Under the pieces are notes generated by a model, which had not been told where the DNA came from, made no database searches, and worked only from the letters and a program-made list of their open reading frames with translations. The position numbers and the translations under genes were made by a program. From NCBI GenBank assembly GCA_025359785.1, contig JANYET010000021.1, positions 1 through 43,562 of the forward strand: DNA of 43,562 nucleotides. The letters are read 5' to 3'. Shown piece after piece: positions 1 through 7,432 of the stretch. Source of the DNA: Alphaproteobacteria bacterium. GTDB taxonomy: Bacteria; Pseudomonadota; Alphaproteobacteria; Caulobacterales; Caulobacteraceae. Numbering within the stretch: position 1 is the stretch's first letter; each line of letters opens with the position of its first letter.

Positions 1-846
1 CTCATCCTTGTTGATGGCAACGATGAACTTGCTGTCCTTCATCCCCGCCAGGTGCTGGATGGCGCCGGAGATGCCGATGGCGATGTAGAGGTCGGGCGCG
101 ACCACCTTGCCGGTCTGGCCGACCTGGTAGTCGTTGGGGGCGTAGCCGGCGTCGACCGCTGCGCGGCTGGCGCCAACCGCGGCCCCGAGCTTGTCGGCCA
201 ACGGCTCGATTACCTTCTGGAATTCCTCGGCCGAGCCCATGGCGCGGCCGCCGGACACGACGATCTTGGCGCCGGAGAGTTCAGGCCGGGCCGACTTCAC
301 CAGCTTCTGATCGACGAAGTGGGTCTTGGCGGGCTTGGCCGGGGCCGGGATGGTTTCGACCTTGGCCGAGCCGCCGTCCGCCGCCGCCTTGAACACGGTC
401 GGGCGCACGGTGATCACCTTCTTGGCGTCGGACGAGGTGACCGTCTCCAGCGCGTTGCCCGCGTAGATCGGCCGCACGAAGGTGTTGGCGTCGATCACCT
501 CGACGATCTCGGAGATCTGAGCGACATCCAGCTTGGCGGCGATGCGCGGGCTGAAGTTCTTGCCCTGGCTGGTGGCGGGCGTCAGCACCGCGTCGTAGTT
601 GGCCATCAGCGGGACGACCAGGGCTTCCATGCTCTCGGCCAGGCCTTCGCCCAGCTCGTCGCTTTCGGCCAGCAGGACCTTGCGGACGCCGGTGATCTTG
701 GCGGCGGCGTCGGCGACGGCCTTGGCCCCCTTGCCGGCCACCAGGATGTCGATGTCGCCCGACAGCTTCGTCGCGGCCGTCACCGTTTTTTCGGTGTTGT
801 CCTTCAGCGTGGCGTTGTCGTGGTCGGCGATGACGAGAACGGCCAT
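1..846 (-). CDS. etfA: Electron transfer flavoprotein alpha subunit, 3' end cut by window
   Basis: EtfA pairs with EtfB to carry electrons from acyl-CoA dehydrogenases to ETF:quinone oxidoreductase. The 282 codons present start [11 protein letters not shown] and include the C-terminal FAD-domain stretches VVSGGRAMGS, YQVGQTGK and GISGAIQHLAGMKDS. The family is usually about 310-320 residues, so only the last few tens of residues are missing beyond base 1. The start ATG (846-844) shares one base with the etfB stop (TGATG), so the two are translationally coupled. In this window its probable electron donors are the acyl-CoA dehydrogenases at 4864 and 22945. The identification is firm; the extent is partial. 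Confidence 0.95.
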   Translation of the reverse strand, partial: MAVLVIADHDNATLKDNTEKTVTAATKLSGDIDILVAGKGAKAVADAAAKITGVRKVLLAESDELGEGLAESMEALVVPLMANYDAVLTPATSQGKNFSPRIAAKLDVAQISEIVEVIDANTFVRPIYAGNALETVTSSDAKKVITVRPTVFKAAADGGSAKVETIPAPAKPAKTHFVDQKLVKSARPELSGAKIVVSGGRAMGSAEEFQKVIEPLADKLGAAVGASRAAVDAGYAPNDYQVGQTGKVVAPDLYIAIGISGAIQHLAGMKDSKFIVAINKDE

Positions 847-1595
847 CAGAGCACCCCTGCTTCGGTCTTGAGCTTGGAGACGAGATCGGCGGCGGTTTCC
901 ACCTTGATGCCGCCGGCGCGTTTCGGCGGCTCGGTGACTTTCACGACCTTCAGGCGCGGCGTGGTGTCGACGCCCAGCGACGCGAGCTCTTCAATCGCGA
1001 GCTCCTTCTTCTTGGCCTTCATGATGTTGGGCAGGCTCGCATAGCGCGGCTCGTTGAGACGCAGGTCCGCGGTGACGATGCCGGGTAGGTCGATTTCCAG
1101 GGTCTGCAGGCCGCCGTCGACCTCGCGGGTCACCTTGGCGGTCTTGGCGGAGACTTCGAGCGCCGAGGCGAAGGTCGCCTGCGGCCAGCCGAGCAGGGTC
1201 GCCAGCATCTGCCCAGTCGCGTTGTTGTCGCCGTCGATGGCCTGTTTGCCCATGACCACGAGGTCGGGCGCTTCCCTGCCGATGATCGCGGCCAGCACCT
1301 TGGCGACGGCCAGGGGCTCGAGGTCCTCGGTGGTCTGCACCAGGATAGCGCGGTCGGCGCCCATGGCCAGCGCCGTCCGCAGCGTCTCGGACGCCTGGGC
1401 CGGGCCGATGGAGACGGCGATCACCTCGGTGGCGACGCCTTTTTCCTTGAGGCGCACGGCTTCTTCCACCGCGATCTCGCAGAAGGGGTTCATCGACATC
1501 TTCACATTGGCGAGGTCGACGCCCGTCTGATCGGGCTTTACCCGGGCCTTGACGTTGTAATCGATCACCCGCTTGACCGGGACCAACACCTTCAT
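846..1595 (-). CDS. etfB: Electron transfer flavoprotein beta subunit
   Basis: A 249-residue EtfB, the normal length for the family, which holds AMP and forms the ETF heterodimer with EtfA. It starts [16 protein letters not shown] and contains the AMP-binding stretch [15 protein letters not shown] and the recognition-loop region [21 protein letters not shown]. The open frame runs upstream to 1664, but the extra residues are unlike any EtfB N-terminus, so I place the start at 1595. The ribosome site before it is weak (GAGAG). It is first in the etfBA operon and divergent from the small gene at 1748 across about 150 bases. Confidence 0.95.
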   Translation of the reverse strand: MKVLVPVKRVIDYNVKARVKPDQTGVDLANVKMSMNPFCEIAVEEAVRLKEKGVATEVIAVSIGPAQASETLRTALAMGADRAILVQTTEDLEPLAVAKVLAAIIGREAPDLVVMGKQAIDGDNNATGQMLATLLGWPQATFASALEVSAKTAKVTREVDGGLQTLEIDLPGIVTADLRLNEPRYASLPNIMKAKKKELAIEELASLGVDTTPRLKVVKVTEPPKRAGGIKVETAADLVSKLKTEAGVL

Positions 1596-1747
1596 GGGGG
1601 CGCTCTCAAATTCACTTCTGGAAGAGGATCGTGCGGGCAATAGCGGTTCCGGCGACGTTTGCAAACCGCTCGCCTTGCAGACCTGGGATGCGACCTTACG
1701 GAAGGGTGGCTAGGCGCCGGGCGGTCTGATCCCCTAATATTACAGAC

Positions 1748-2014
1748 ATGAACAAGACCATCGACCGCCTCAAGCTGATCTTCCTTGGCGTTTTCGCCGT
1801 GTGCAACCTGGGCATCCTGGTGTGGACCGTGGGCTGGGCGTGGCCGGAGGAACGGTGCCTGGGCCGCCACAGGTGGTGGGACGGGACCTCGCGCGTCTGC
1901 GCCCAGCCGGTGCTCACCTCCGACATCACTGGGCGGATGATCACCGACCCCAAGGCCCGCGCCGAGGCCCTGAAGGCGATCGGCCGGACCCCGCCGTCGG
2001 CGCCGAAGCCCTAA
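1748..2014 (+). CDS. Small single-pass membrane protein, function unknown
   Basis: An 88-residue protein starting MNKTIDRLKLIFLGVF. One hydrophobic helix covers about residues 8-32. It is followed by a short Trp/Cys-rich stretch (WPEERCLGRHRWWDGTSRVC), where two cysteines could pair outside the membrane, and a Pro-rich tail. I do not recognise a family. Support for a real gene is the membrane segment, GC-rich third codon positions, and its place between etfB (divergent) and an inverted-repeat element that fills the gap to the next, convergent gene. No clear Shine-Dalgarno precedes the ATG. Confidence 0.6.
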   Translation: MNKTIDRLKLIFLGVFAVCNLGILVWTVGWAWPEERCLGRHRWWDGTSRVCAQPVLTSDITGRMITDPKARAEALKAIGRTPPSAPKP

Positions 2015-2057
2015 GCCGGCATCAACAGTCCGCGCAGCGGAGGCCCAAGAGCGAAGC

Positions 2058-2124
2058 ACCACGGATTTCACCGATTTCAGGGATCGGCAGCGGCCCCATC
2101 CGTGAAATCGCTGAATTCCGTGGT
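2058..2124. repeat. ACCACG-type inverted-repeat element, copy 1
   Basis: Two 27-base arms (2058-2084 and 2098-2124) are reverse complements with three mismatches, around a 13-base loop. Each arm begins ACCACGG and follows a rough 9-base rhythm (ACCACGGAT, TTCACCGAT). It lies in the convergent gap between the small membrane protein and the adenosyltransferase. Copies with the same design are at 7262-7408 and 11594-11700. It may act as a two-way terminator, but there is no T-tract. Confidence 0.75.
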
Positions 2125-2155
2125 TATGTCTTCAAGAGGCGTCCGCCACGCGGCC

Positions 2156-2725
2156 TCAGCGGGTCGCGCCGGAGGCCCAGAACACCTCCGCCGCACCCTT
2201 GTCGTTGGCGTAGCGGGCGGCAACGAACAGCAGGTCCGACAGACGGTTGAGATAGCGCATCGCCGGTTCGCTGACCGGCTCGCCGGCTTCGGCCAGCCGC
2301 ACCGCCTCGCGCTCGGCGCGGCGGCAGACGGTGCGGGCCAGGTGCAGGGCGGCGGCGGCCTCGGTCCCGCCCGGCAGGACAAACGAGGCGAGCGGCGGCA
2401 GCTCGGCGTTCAGGGCATCGATCTCGGCCTCGAGGCGATCCACCTGGCTTGGCAGGATGCGCAGCACCGAGCCCGGCGCCTCGTCCGGCTTGGCCGGTGT
2501 CGAAAGATCGGCGCCGAGGTCGAAGAGCTCGTTCTGCAGCCGCGCCAGGAGGGCGTCGAAGGCGCCGTCCGTCCGCGTACGGGCCAGGCCGATGCAGGCG
2601 TTGGTCTCGTCGACCGCGCCATAGGTCTCGACGCGAAGGTCGGACTTGCTGACAGTCTGTCCGGTGGCGAGCCGCGTGGAGCCCTTGTCGCCGGTCCGGG
2701 TGTAGATGCGGTTCAGGGTCACCAT
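2156..2725 (-). CDS. PduO-type ATP:cob(I)alamin adenosyltransferase
   Basis: This enzyme moves the adenosyl group of ATP onto cob(I)alamin to make adenosylcobalamin, the cofactor of methylmalonyl-CoA and ethylmalonyl-CoA mutases. The 189-residue protein has the family's N-terminal ATP loop (YTRTGDKGSTRLATG, residues 8-22), the helix VETYGAVDETNACIGLAR, and the C-terminal helix stretch RYLNRLSDLLFVAARY. It lies 7 bases after the HIG1-like gene, so the two probably share a transcript. In this genome it could serve the ethylmalonyl-CoA pathway suggested by mcd at 4864. PduO type is favoured over the CobA/BtuR type by sequence and length. Confidence 0.92.
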   Translation of the reverse strand: MVTLNRIYTRTGDKGSTRLATGQTVSKSDLRVETYGAVDETNACIGLARTRTDGAFDALLARLQNELFDLGADLSTPAKPDEAPGSVLRILPSQVDRLEAEIDALNAELPPLASFVLPGGTEAAAALHLARTVCRRAEREAVRLAEAGEPVSEPAMRYLNRLSDLLFVAARYANDKGAAEVFWASGATR

Positions 2726-2732
2726 GGCCGGG

Positions 2733-2930
2733 TCAGTGCTTTGCCCGCCACCAGACCGCGCCCATCAGGACGGCGATGGCGATCGCCTGGGCCAGGACGC
2801 GCAGCCGCATCAGCTTGTTGGAATAGGAGCGGCCGAAATCACCGCCGCGAAACAGGGCGTAGATGCCGACCGCCAGGACCGTCGTGACCGCCAGCAGGGA
2901 CACCGGAATCAGGTAAGTGAAGATATCCAT
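2733..2930 (-). CDS. Small twin-transmembrane protein, HIG1-domain-like
   Basis: A 65-residue protein with two membrane helices (about residues 5-27 and 45-61) joined by a basic loop, GRSYSNKLMRLRVLAQ. The pattern of a helix, then N-x-L-M-R-x-R-V-x-A-Q, then a helix matches the HIG1/hypoxia-induced domain. In mitochondria and alphaproteobacteria such proteins associate with respiratory cytochrome oxidase. The link to respiration is family knowledge; the sequence only shows the fold pattern. It starts the two-gene unit with the adenosyltransferase. Confidence 0.75.
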   Translation of the reverse strand: MDIFTYLIPVSLLAVTTVLAVGIYALFRGGDFGRSYSNKLMRLRVLAQAIAIAVLMGAVWWRAKH

Positions 2931-2954
2931 GCCGCCCTATTTAGGGCAGGCCCG

Positions 2955-3070
2955 GCGCGTTCGTAAGTCAGCCCAGCGCGTTCGTAAGGGAAACGAGGCT
3001 TGTTCGTGGGTCAGCCCAGGCTTGACCGTAAGGGAAACGGGGCTTGACCGTAAGGCAAACAGGGGCTTGC
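2955..3070. repeat. Degenerate 22-base tandem repeat, five units plus a partial sixth
   Basis: Units start at 2955, 2976, 2998, 3020, 3042 and 3065 (spacing 21, 22, 22, 22, 23). Each follows the pattern GC-(GCG or TTG)-TTCGT or ACCGT, then AAGGGAAACG or AAGTCAGCCC. Even and odd units alternate between GTCAGCCCA and GGGAAACGG ends, so a two-unit period of about 43-44 bases underlies the start of the array. It opens the 426-base non-coding gap between the HIG1-like gene and the first tetR gene. I see no protein that would explain the pattern. Confidence 0.7.
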
Positions 3071-3123
3071 GAACCAACGCCAAGCAGGCTAAGCGCCCCG
3101 TCCCCCAGCGGTTGGTGAGCGTG

Positions 3124-3146
3124 TTCAGCGAGTGTAAGTCGCTGAA
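3124..3146. repeat. Short perfect hairpin in the intergenic gap
   Basis: Arms TTCAGCGA (3124-3131) and TCGCTGAA (3139-3146) surround a 7-base loop. No T-run follows, so it is not a clear terminator. It is the only structure I see between the 22-base tandem repeat and the tetR operator region. Confidence 0.4.
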
Positions 3147-3287
3147 AGGGTCGAAATTCGGCCCCGATCAGGGTGCAGACGGCAAGCCTACGTCCGCCAG
3201 AAGCACCCAACCAGCCAACAAGCTACTCGCCTCGCGCGGAAAACCGACGCAATATGAGTCGGGTAGCTTGATATTTGAACACGTTCA

Positions 3288-3315
3288 CCGACCCGTGTCT
3301 GGACGCACGGGTCGG
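3288..3315. promoter_or_regulatory. Candidate TetR operator (10-bp perfect inverted repeat)
   Basis: CCGACCCGTG (3288-3297) and CACGGGTCGG (3306-3315) are exact reverse complements separated by 8 bases, giving a 28-base palindrome 42 bases before the tetR start. That size and position suit an autoregulatory TetR operator. A second perfect dyad (3334-3348, GACGGCT and AGCCGTC around one base) lies closer to the start codon, and TGAAC-AC-GTTCA lies at 3276-3287. Which dyad the protein binds cannot be told by eye. Confidence 0.5.
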
Positions 3316-3356
3316 GTCGGACAAATCAGAGAGGACGGCTCAGCCGTCAGATTCCC

Positions 3357-4007
3357 ATGATGCACACCGCTAAGATTCAGGCCGTCGGCGATATGCCGGT
3401 GAAGGCTCCTACCCGCCGCGCGCTCGCCAAACAGCAGACCCGCGCCAAGGTCCTGGACGCCGCCCGCCAGCTGTTCAGCGAACAGGGCTACGAAGGCGCC
3501 ACCATCCGCGACATCGCCTCGGCCGCGGGCATGTCGACCGGCGCCGTCTTCGCCAATTTCACCGACAAGTCAGATCTCTTCCGCGAAATCATGCTCACCG
3601 ACATGACCGCCCTGGCCGAGTCGATGCGCGAAGCCGCCAGCCACGGGACCGGAGCCGAGGAATCGCTGCTGAAGATCTTCGTGGCTGGCTACCGGTTCTA
3701 TCAGACCCAGCTGCCGCTCGCCCGCGCCGCCTTCAGCGTCGGCTGGTCGCCGCAGGACGGCCCGGCGCTGCGCGCTGCGGGTCCGGTGCAGACGATGCTG
3801 AACCTGTTCACGGAGCAGCTCACCAAGGGCGTACAGGCCGGCGAACTGACGCAGGACGACCAGTCGGCTCTGCGCACCCAGATGCTGTTCGACGCCTACC
3901 TGGCCAACTATGACCAGGCGATCTTTCAGGGCTGGACGATCGAGGCGCTGCAGAGCCGCTCGCGCGACCAGATCCGCATCCTCTTGGCGGGCGTGCGGCG
4001 GGGCTAG
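3357..4007 (+). CDS. TetR/AcrR-family transcriptional regulator
   Basis: A 216-residue repressor-type protein. The N-terminal helix-turn-helix lies at about residues 25-70 (ARQLFSEQGYEGATIRDIASAAGMSTGAVFANFTDKSDLF), followed by a helical ligand-binding domain with no recognisable ligand signature. Adjacent ATGs at 3357 and 3360 are both possible, and a later start at 3390 (MPVKAPTRR) would still keep the whole domain; no strong ribosome site decides. A perfect 28-base palindrome lies upstream. It is 24 bases before a second, related tetR gene, which it probably shares a transcript with. The target genes are unknown. Confidence 0.88.
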   Translation: MMHTAKIQAVGDMPVKAPTRRALAKQQTRAKVLDAARQLFSEQGYEGATIRDIASAAGMSTGAVFANFTDKSDLFREIMLTDMTALAESMREAASHGTGAEESLLKIFVAGYRFYQTQLPLARAAFSVGWSPQDGPALRAAGPVQTMLNLFTEQLTKGVQAGELTQDDQSALRTQMLFDAYLANYDQAIFQGWTIEALQSRSRDQIRILLAGVRRG

Positions 4008-4031
4008 GGCTCCGGCGCCGTCTGACGACGC

Positions 4032-4742
4032 ATGGCTCCGCCCAGCGACCCTATCCTGACCGACAGCCGGGGCGGCGACGTGAGCGACGCCGCACCGCGG
4101 CTGGCCGCGTCAGCGGCGGAGGCGCCGGACGCAACGCTCGGGGTCCGCCGGACCAAGAAGCAGGCGACCCGCAACCGGGTGATCGACGCGGCGCGCGAGC
4201 TCTTCGACACCCAGGGCTATCAGGGCACGACGATCCGCGAGATCGCGCGCCACGCCGGGGTTTCGGTGGGCAGCGTCTTCACGACCTTCGCCTCCAAGGG
4301 CGAGGTACTGTCCCAGGTGATGGCCGACCGGCTGGATGGCCTCTACGCCGAGCTCGACCGGGTTATGCCGCATCTGCGCGGCGCGACCATCGAGCGGCTG
4401 CGGACCATGTTCGCCATCCACTTCGCGTTCGAGGTGAAGCATACCCGCCTGTTCCTGGCCCACATCGCGGCCGCCTATGACTGGACGCTGCCGTCCACCG
4501 CCACGCCGATGGGCAAGAACCAGCGGCTGCAGGGCATTATCCGCGAGTGCCTGGACAAAGGCGTGGCCGAGGGCGACGTCGAGGCTGACGTCGACCAGCA
4601 GGAGGTCACCGACCTGTTGATGGCCGCCTATGCCTGGGTCTACCGCCTGGCCGCCTGGAACGACGCCGACGCCCCGGCGATGACGGCCGTGATGGACCGC
4701 CAGATCGCGCTCATCGCCGCCGGGTTCCGGCCCCGCGGCTGA
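4032..4742 (+). CDS. TetR/AcrR-family transcriptional regulator, tandem paralogue
   Basis: A 236-residue TetR-type protein whose DNA-binding region (AARELFDTQGYQGTTIREIARHAGVSVGSVF, about residues 56-86) closely follows that of the preceding gene, so the two look like a tandem duplication that has diverged in the C-terminal sensor domain. ATG 4032 is used here. GTG 4080 (VSDAAPR), with GGGGCGG just upstream, is a fair alternative and would remove a low-complexity leader. It runs convergently towards mcd, with the hairpin repeats at 4796-4889 between them. Confidence 0.87.
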   Translation: MAPPSDPILTDSRGGDVSDAAPRLAASAAEAPDATLGVRRTKKQATRNRVIDAARELFDTQGYQGTTIREIARHAGVSVGSVFTTFASKGEVLSQVMADRLDGLYAELDRVMPHLRGATIERLRTMFAIHFAFEVKHTRLFLAHIAAAYDWTLPSTATPMGKNQRLQGIIRECLDKGVAEGDVEADVDQQEVTDLLMAAYAWVYRLAAWNDADAPAMTAVMDRQIALIAAGFRPRG

Positions 4743-4795
4743 GCGCCATCGCGGACGCTGCTCCACGAAGCCAGGATGACACCCGCGCCCGTTCA

Positions 4796-4889
4796 GTTAG
4801 CGCCTTCAAGCAGGCGCCGCCTATTGTCGAGTTAGCGCCTTCAAGCAGGCTATGTCTTTTTGCCTAGTTGGCGCCTTCAAGCAGGCGCC
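4796..4889. repeat. Three copies of a hairpin repeat derived from the mcd 3' end
   Basis: Copies lie at 4796-4818, 4831-4850 and 4867-4889, spaced 35-36 bases. Each reads GTTAGCGCCTTCAAGCAGGC or the same with GTTGG at the start. Copy 3 is coding: it encodes the last residues of mcd (RRLLEGAN). GGCGCCT and AGGCGCC around a 6-base loop form a perfect stem in copy 3 and nearly so in copy 1. The tandem hairpins fill the convergent gap between tetR and mcd and could stop transcription from both sides. Confidence 0.75.
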
Positions 4890-6522
4890 GGGCGATCACC
4901 TGGGCCTGAATCTCGCCGGCCCCTTCGAAGATGTTGAGGATGCGCGCGTCGGCCAGGATGCGGCTGACCGGCTGCTCGACGGCGAAGCCCGTGCCCCCGT
5001 GGATCTGCACGGCGTTGTCGGCGCAGGCCCACGCGATGCGCGCGGCGGTGAGCTTGGCCATGCCGGCTTCCAGATCGCAGCGGCGCCCGGCGTCCTTGGC
5101 GGCGGCCGCGAACCAGGCGAGGCGGCGCGCGCCCAGCAACTCGGCGGCCATCATGGCGAGCTTGTTGGCCACCCGTGGAAAGGCCGATATCGGCTCGCCG
5201 AACTGCCGCCGTTGCAGGGCATAGTCCAGCGCCAGGTCGAGCGCGTTCTGGCCCACGCCGATGGCGCGCGCCGCGGTCTGGATGCGGGCGCTTTCGAAGG
5301 TCGCCATCAGTTGCGCGAAGCCCTGGCCCGTCTGCCCGCCCAGCAGATTGGCGTCCGCGACCGCGAAGCCATCGAAGGCAATCTCGTATTCCTTCATGCC
5401 GCGATAGCCGATCACCGCGATCTCGCCGCCGCTCATGCCGGCCGCGGGGAACGGATCGGCGTCGGTCCCGCGCGGTTTCTCCGCCAGGAACATGGACAGG
5501 CCCCGGTGGTCGTTGATGGTCGCATCTGTGCGGACCAGCAGGGTCATCAGGTCGGCGCGGGCGGCGTGGGTGATCCAGGTCTTGGCGCCTCTAACCTTCC
5601 AGGTGTCGCCATCGCGGACAGCGCTGGTGCGCAAGCTGCCCAGGTCGGAGCCGGCCTCGGGCTCGGTAAAGACCGCGGTCGGGATGATCGCGCCGGAGGT
5701 GACGCCGGGCAGCAAGCGAGCCTGCTGGTCCGCGGTCCCATGGGCCAGGAGGAGTTCGGCGGCGATCTCCGAGCGGGTGCCGAGCGAGCCCACGCCGATG
5801 TAGCCGCGCGACAGGGCCTCGGTGACCACGCACATGGCGACCTTGCCCAGGCCCGAGCCACCCCAGTGCTCCGGCGCCGTCAGGCCGAACACGCCCAGGC
5901 GCCCCATCTCCTCGATCAGCCCGAGGGGGATCAGCTCATCGCGCAGGTGCCAGCCGTGGGCGTGCGGCGCGATCTTCGCCGCCGCGAAGGCGGTGAACTG
6001 GGCGCGGATCGCCTCGTGTGTCTCGTCGAGGCCGCTGGCCTCCAGCGACGGCCGGCCGCGAGCCTGGTCGAGTAGCTCGACGATCCGGCTCTTGACCGCC
6101 TGCGACGCGCCGGGCGCCAGCTCGGCGATCACCGGCCCCAGCCGGTGCGCCGAGACGCCGAGGTCGGCGGGGCGGAAAATCTCCCCCTGGTTCATCGGCA
6201 AGCCGCCGGTCAGCTGGCTCAGATACTCGTGCGCCAGGAGCTGGGCCGGCAGGGCCTCGGCCTCGCCGAACGCCTCGCCAAAGGGCTTGGCCGCCTCCAG
6301 GGCCCGCGCCCAGTGGGCGGTCTGGCGCAGGGTCTCGGCATAGGCCGCCGCCCAGGCCAGGCCGTGGGCCGCGTGCTGCTCGGCGTCGAGGGCCTTGCGG
6401 TCGAGCCGACCCTCACGACGCACTCGCGCGGCGACGGCGTCCTGCAGCTCGGCGACCAGTACCTCGGCCTCGCGGCCGGCGCGGTCGAGCAACTCAAACA
6501 GGTCGGGCAGGATCAGGCTCAT
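4864..6522 (-). CDS. mcd: (2S)-methylsuccinyl-CoA dehydrogenase
   Basis: Acyl-CoA dehydrogenase family enzyme, 552 residues, that oxidises (2S)-methylsuccinyl-CoA to mesaconyl-CoA in the ethylmalonyl-CoA pathway for acetate and C1 assimilation. What points to Mcd is the extra N-terminal domain of about 150 residues with HAAHGLAWAAAYAETLRQ and GGLPMNQGEI, which ordinary acyl-CoA dehydrogenases lack. The FAD/substrate core follows (FTEPEAGSDLGSLRT; WKVRGAKTWITHA), then the catalytic-base region IFEGAGEIQAQVIARRLL. Start ATG 6522 is preferred over GTG 6525. Its last codons form one unit of the hairpin repeat that continues downstream. A generic acyl-CoA dehydrogenase is the alternative. Confidence 0.85.
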   Translation of the reverse strand: MSLILPDLFELLDRAGREAEVLVAELQDAVAARVRREGRLDRKALDAEQHAAHGLAWAAAYAETLRQTAHWARALEAAKPFGEAFGEAEALPAQLLAHEYLSQLTGGLPMNQGEIFRPADLGVSAHRLGPVIAELAPGASQAVKSRIVELLDQARGRPSLEASGLDETHEAIRAQFTAFAAAKIAPHAHGWHLRDELIPLGLIEEMGRLGVFGLTAPEHWGGSGLGKVAMCVVTEALSRGYIGVGSLGTRSEIAAELLLAHGTADQQARLLPGVTSGAIIPTAVFTEPEAGSDLGSLRTSAVRDGDTWKVRGAKTWITHAARADLMTLLVRTDATINDHRGLSMFLAEKPRGTDADPFPAAGMSGGEIAVIGYRGMKEYEIAFDGFAVADANLLGGQTGQGFAQLMATFESARIQTAARAIGVGQNALDLALDYALQRRQFGEPISAFPRVANKLAMMAAELLGARRLAWFAAAAKDAGRRCDLEAGMAKLTAARIAWACADNAVQIHGGTGFAVEQPVSRILADARILNIFEGAGEIQAQVIARRLLEGAN

Positions 6523-6603
6523 CACCCGCCACTATAGGCCATGCTTGCTTTGCGTGGCGTCAGACGGCTTTGGTGGGGGCGAAAAAATCAAAGAGGCCCA
6601 GAA

Positions 6604-7236
6604 ATGCTCGTCGTCCATCACCTGAACGATTCCCGTTCGCAACGCATCCTGTGGCTCCTGGAGGAACTGGGCGCGCCCTACGAGATCAAGCCTTACGCCC
6701 GCGACGCGACCACCCGCCTGGCGCCGCCGGAGCTGAAGGCGGTGCACCCGCTGGGCAAGTCGCCGGTGATCACAGATGGCGACATCACCATCGCCGAGTC
6801 TGGCGCGATCGTGGACTACATCGTGCGCAAGTACGGCAAGGGCAAGCTGGCCGTGGCCGGCGAGGGCCCCGAGGCCGAGAAATACCGCGAGTGGCTGCAC
6901 TATTCCGAGGGTTCGGCCATGCTGCCCCTGATGCTCAACATGTACGTCGCGCGCCTAGGCGAGGCCGGCGCGCCGCTACAGCCGCGCATCGCCAGCGAGA
7001 TGGCCAACCACCTGAGCTATGTCGAAGGATCGCTCGCTGGGCACGACTGGCTGATGGGCAAGGACATCACCGGCGCCGACATCCAGATGAGCTTCGTCGG
7101 CGAAGTCGCCCGCGCCTTCGGCCAGATGGCGACCTACCCCAACATCAAGCGCTGGGTGGAAGCCTTCCAGGCGCGGCCTGCGTATCAGCGCGGCCTGGAA
7201 AAGGGGGGACCCTACAACCTCGGGCCGCCGAAATAG
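6604..7236 (+). CDS. Glutathione S-transferase family protein
   Basis: A 210-residue GST-type protein. The N-terminal thioredoxin-like domain (residues 1-80) has SRSQRILWLLEELG, the cis-Pro region HPLGKSPVI and the glutathione gamma-Glu contact ESGAIVDYI. An all-helical C-terminal domain follows, with the N-capping motif GADIQMSF. The start at 6604 has AGAGG eight bases upstream; the longer frame to 6541 adds residues unlike a GST. It is divergent from mcd across about 80 bases. The substrate cannot be told from sequence. Confidence 0.9.
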   Translation: MLVVHHLNDSRSQRILWLLEELGAPYEIKPYARDATTRLAPPELKAVHPLGKSPVITDGDITIAESGAIVDYIVRKYGKGKLAVAGEGPEAEKYREWLHYSEGSAMLPLMLNMYVARLGEAGAPLQPRIASEMANHLSYVEGSLAGHDWLMGKDITGADIQMSFVGEVARAFGQMATYPNIKRWVEAFQARPAYQRGLEKGGPYNLGPPK

Positions 7237-7261
7237 CCCGCGTCCAAGACCAAGAGAAGAA

Positions 7262-7408
7262 AACCACGAACCCACACAAACACCACGAACGCGCCCAGCC
7301 CGCAGCGCGGCCGTAGGCCCATTGGCGGTCTCGCTGAGCCAGGAAATCCCGGCGAACCGCGCTTCAGTCGGCAGGGCCTGTTCGTGGTGTTTGTGTGGGT
7401 TCGTGGTT
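7262..7408. repeat. ACCACG-type inverted-repeat element, copy 2
   Basis: A perfect 29-base inverted repeat (7262-7290 and 7380-7408) surrounds an 89-base centre. The arms open AACCACGAACCC and end ACCACGAAC. The element occupies the convergent gap between the GST and hydrolase genes. The design matches copies 1 and 3, but the arm sequence differs (CACGAA in place of CACGGAA), so the copies are related rather than identical. Confidence 0.85.
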
Positions 7409-7432
7409 GAATCTTAGCGCCGCTGGCGCGGC

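Noticed and set aside
1646..1660. Possible SOS box GTTC-N7-GTTT between etfB and the small membrane gene
   Set aside because: One of the eight defining bases differs and neither neighbour is a damage gene; such near-matches are expected by chance.
2917..3360. 147-codon open frame across the tandem repeat and tetR leader
   Set aside because: It consists of the 22-base repeat and palindromes, has no codon bias like the neighbours and no recognisable domain.
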